Source of the DNA: Microbacterium sp. SLBN-154
GTDB lineage: Bacteria; Actinomycetota; Actinomycetes; Actinomycetales; Microbacteriaceae
NCBI RefSeq assembly: GCF_006715565.1
Contig: NZ_VFNL01000001.1
Coordinates: 1,302,001-1,366,000, forward strand
Direction: 5' to 3'
Length of the DNA: 64,000 bases
Shown piece by piece: positions 62,475-64,000 of the stretch. Under the pieces are notes generated by a model. The model saw nothing but the letters and a program-made list of their open reading frames with translations. It was not told the DNA's origin and made no database searches. A program made the translations under genes and the position numbers. Position 1 is the first letter of the stretch, and each line of letters opens with the position of its first letter.

Positions 62475-63638
62475 GTGGATCTCTACGAGTACCAGGCCCG
62501 CGATCTGTTCGAGAAGTACGAGGTGCCGGTTCTCGCCGGCATCGTCGCCGACACCCCCGAGGAGGCGAAGGCCGCCGCCGAGAAGCTCGGGGGCGTGGTC
62601 GTCGTCAAGGCGCAGGTCAAGACCGGAGGCCGCGGCAAGGCCGGCGGTGTCAAGGTCGCCAAGACCCCCGACGAGGCCTACGAGGCCGCCAAGGCCATTC
62701 TCGGCCTCGACATCAAGGGCCACGTCGTCAAGCGCGTGATGATCGCCGCCGGCGCCCGCATCGCCCAGGAGTTCTACTTCTCGGTGCTGCTCGACCGCGC
62801 CAACCGTTCCTATCTCTCCCTCTGCAGTGTCGAGGGCGGCATGGAGATCGAGCAGCTCGCCGTCGAGAAGCCCGAGGCGCTCGCCCGCGTCGAGGTCGAT
62901 CCGCTGACCGGCATCGACCACGCCAAGGCCGTCGAGATCGCCCGCGCCGCGAACTTCCCCGACGACCTCGTCGAGCAGGTCGCGAACGTCTTCGTCAATC
63001 TCTACGACGTGTACAAGGGCGAGGACGCCACACTGGTCGAGGTCAACCCGCTCGTCCTCACCGAGGAGGGCGACGTCATCGCGCTCGACGGCAAGGTCAC
63101 GCTCGACGAGAACGCCGAGTTCCGTCACCCCGGCCACGCGCGCCTGGAAGACAAGGACGCCGCCGACCCGCTCGAGGCCAAGGCCAAGGAGAACGACCTC
63201 AACTACGTCAAGCTCGACGGCGAGGTCGGTGTCATCGGCAACGGTGCGGGCTTGGTCATGTCGACCCTCGACGTCGTCGCCTACGCCGGGGAGAACCACG
63301 GCGGCGTGAAGCCGGCGAACTTCCTCGACATCGGCGGCGGCGCCTCGGCAGAGGTCATGGCCGCGGGCCTGGATGTCATCCTGGGCGACCCTCAGGTCAA
63401 GAGCGTGTTCGTGAACGTCTTCGGCGGCATCACCGCGTGCGACGCGGTCGCCAAGGGCATCGTCGGGGCTCTCGCCGAGCTCGGCTCCACTGCCACCAAG
63501 CCCCTGGTCGTCCGCATCGACGGCAACCGCGTCGAGGAGGGCCGCCGCATCCTCCAGGAGGCGAACCACCCCCTGGTCACGCTCGCCTCGACCATGGACG
63601 AGGGCGCCGACAAGGCCGCCGAACTCGCGAACGCCTGA
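62475..63638 (+). CDS. sucC: Succinate-CoA ligase (ADP-forming), beta subunit
   Basis: A 387-residue ATP-grasp subunit of succinyl-CoA synthetase. It begins [19 protein letters not shown] and has the nucleotide-binding stretch [19 protein letters not shown] near residue 46, [19 protein letters not shown] near 185, and the C-terminal [19 protein letters not shown] and [20 protein letters not shown] 62475 with AAGGA upstream gives the normal length. It converts succinyl-CoA, ADP and phosphate to succinate, CoA and ATP in the citric acid cycle. Followed 28 bp later by sucD. Confidence 0.96.
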   Translation: MDLYEYQARDLFEKYEVPVLAGIVADTPEEAKAAAEKLGGVVVVKAQVKTGGRGKAGGVKVAKTPDEAYEAAKAILGLDIKGHVVKRVMIAAGARIAQEFYFSVLLDRANRSYLSLCSVEGGMEIEQLAVEKPEALARVEVDPLTGIDHAKAVEIARAANFPDDLVEQVANVFVNLYDVYKGEDATLVEVNPLVLTEEGDVIALDGKVTLDENAEFRHPGHARLEDKDAADPLEAKAKENDLNYVKLDGEVGVIGNGAGLVMSTLDVVAYAGENHGGVKPANFLDIGGGASAEVMAAGLDVILGDPQVKSVFVNVFGGITACDAVAKGIVGALAELGSTATKPLVVRIDGNRVEEGRRILQEANHPLVTLASTMDEGADKAAELANA

Positions 63639-63666
63639 CCCGCAGCATCCGGATAAGGAACAAGAA

Positions 63667-64000
63667 ATGTCGATCTTCCTCACCAAGGACTCCAAGGTCA
63701 TCGTCCAGGGCATCACCGGCGGCGAAGGCACCAAGCACACCGCTCTCATGCTGAAGGCGGGCACCAACGTCGTGGGTGGCGTCAACGCCCGCAAGGCGGG
63801 CGCCACCGTGCTGCACAAGGACAAGGACGGCGCCGACGTCGAGCTTCCCGTCTTCGGGTCGGTGGCCGAGGCCATCGAGAAGACCGGTGCCGACGTCTCG
63901 ATCGCGTTCGTCCCGGCCGCGTTCACCAAGGCCGCGATGATCGAGGCGATCGACGCCGAGATCCCGCTCCTGGTCGTCATCACCGAGGGCGTGCCCGTGG
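63667..64000 (+). CDS. sucD: Succinate-CoA ligase, alpha subunit (3' end outside window)
   Basis: The first 111 residues of the CoA-binding subunit are present. [20 protein letters not shown] is the Rossmann CoA-binding start, followed by [17 protein letters not shown] and [26 protein letters not shown] lies before the ATG. It contributes the phosphorylated histidine (beyond the window) to the enzyme with sucC; normal full length is about 290-300 residues. Confidence 0.96.
   Translation, partial: MSIFLTKDSKVIVQGITGGEGTKHTALMLKAGTNVVGGVNARKAGATVLHKDKDGADVELPVFGSVAEAIEKTGADVSIAFVPAAFTKAAMIEAIDAEIPLLVVITEGVPV

Overview
The window is 64 kb of high-GC, densely coding DNA from an actinobacterium. 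Gene families and style (DUF2510/TM2 proteins, WYL regulators, AfsR-like BTAD regulators, a LigD-polymerase domain protein and a LigC-type ligase as separate genes, many GTG starts, many stop/start overlaps, several apparently leaderless promoters) fit Microbacteriaceae, most likely Microbacterium or a close relative. That placement is inference from gene content and composition. No rRNA, phage genes, transposase or CRISPR array was seen.

Layout. 1-8.7 kb: the end of a CPBP membrane protease, a LuxR-type regulator that looks truncated, VOC and alpha/beta-hydrolase singletons, DUF1697, DUF2510/TM2 and YdeI proteins, a SulP permease and a fatty-acid desaturase. 8.8-17.7 kb: a beta-mannoside utilisation locus on the minus strand (solute-binding lipoprotein, two permeases, GH2 beta-mannosidase, GH113-like mannanase, BadF/GlcNAc-kinase-like kinase, coupled by 4-base overlaps from the first permease on) with a divergent LacI regulator. 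17.7-24.1 kb: PNPOx-like protein, PEP synthase, GNAT, tandem universal stress protein, a tRNA-like element with a CAU loop, and a two-domain ArsA ATPase with no ars neighbours. 24.2-37.3 kb: a WYL regulator divergent from a DrrAB-type ABC exporter, a TetR/DUF6326 pair with a cluster of operators, a DHFR-like reductase, an MhqO/MhqD-like pair, a second ABC system, an aldo/keto reductase, an orphan PIN-domain protein and a beta-propeller lactonase-like protein. 37.5-45.1 kb: paired CNNM/CorC-type proteins behind a structured leader, PcrA helicase, an SseB-domain protein and a LigD-type polymerase. 45.1-53.9 kb: two exported lipoproteins (one a trypsin-like PDZ protease) followed by two translationally coupled AfsR-like BTAD/ATPase/TPR regulators, flanked on both sides by foldback repeats. 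53.9-64 kb: LigC-type ligase, AI-2E transporter, acyl-CoA dehydrogenase with a TetR regulator, a short flavoprotein-like protein, a small-multidrug-export-like protein, a DesK/DesR-like two-component system, a lipoprotein and sucCD (sucD runs off the end).

Most unusual points. (1) The 45.6-53.7 kb cassette: both lipoprotein promoters carry two ATTGC(A/G)C heptamers at 11-bp spacing, in each case 44 bp upstream of a TAGCNT -10 box. This repeat spacing is typical of SARP/BTAD operators, and BTAD regulators are encoded just downstream. The cassette lies between the polymerase and ligase genes. (2) Several families of intergenic repeats: a 21-bp array with nine direct and four inverted units, five 61-bp foldback elements mostly at 84-bp period, and related foldbacks on both sides of the cassette. 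(3) A recurring -10 box placed 6-7 nt before start codons, implying many leaderless mRNAs.
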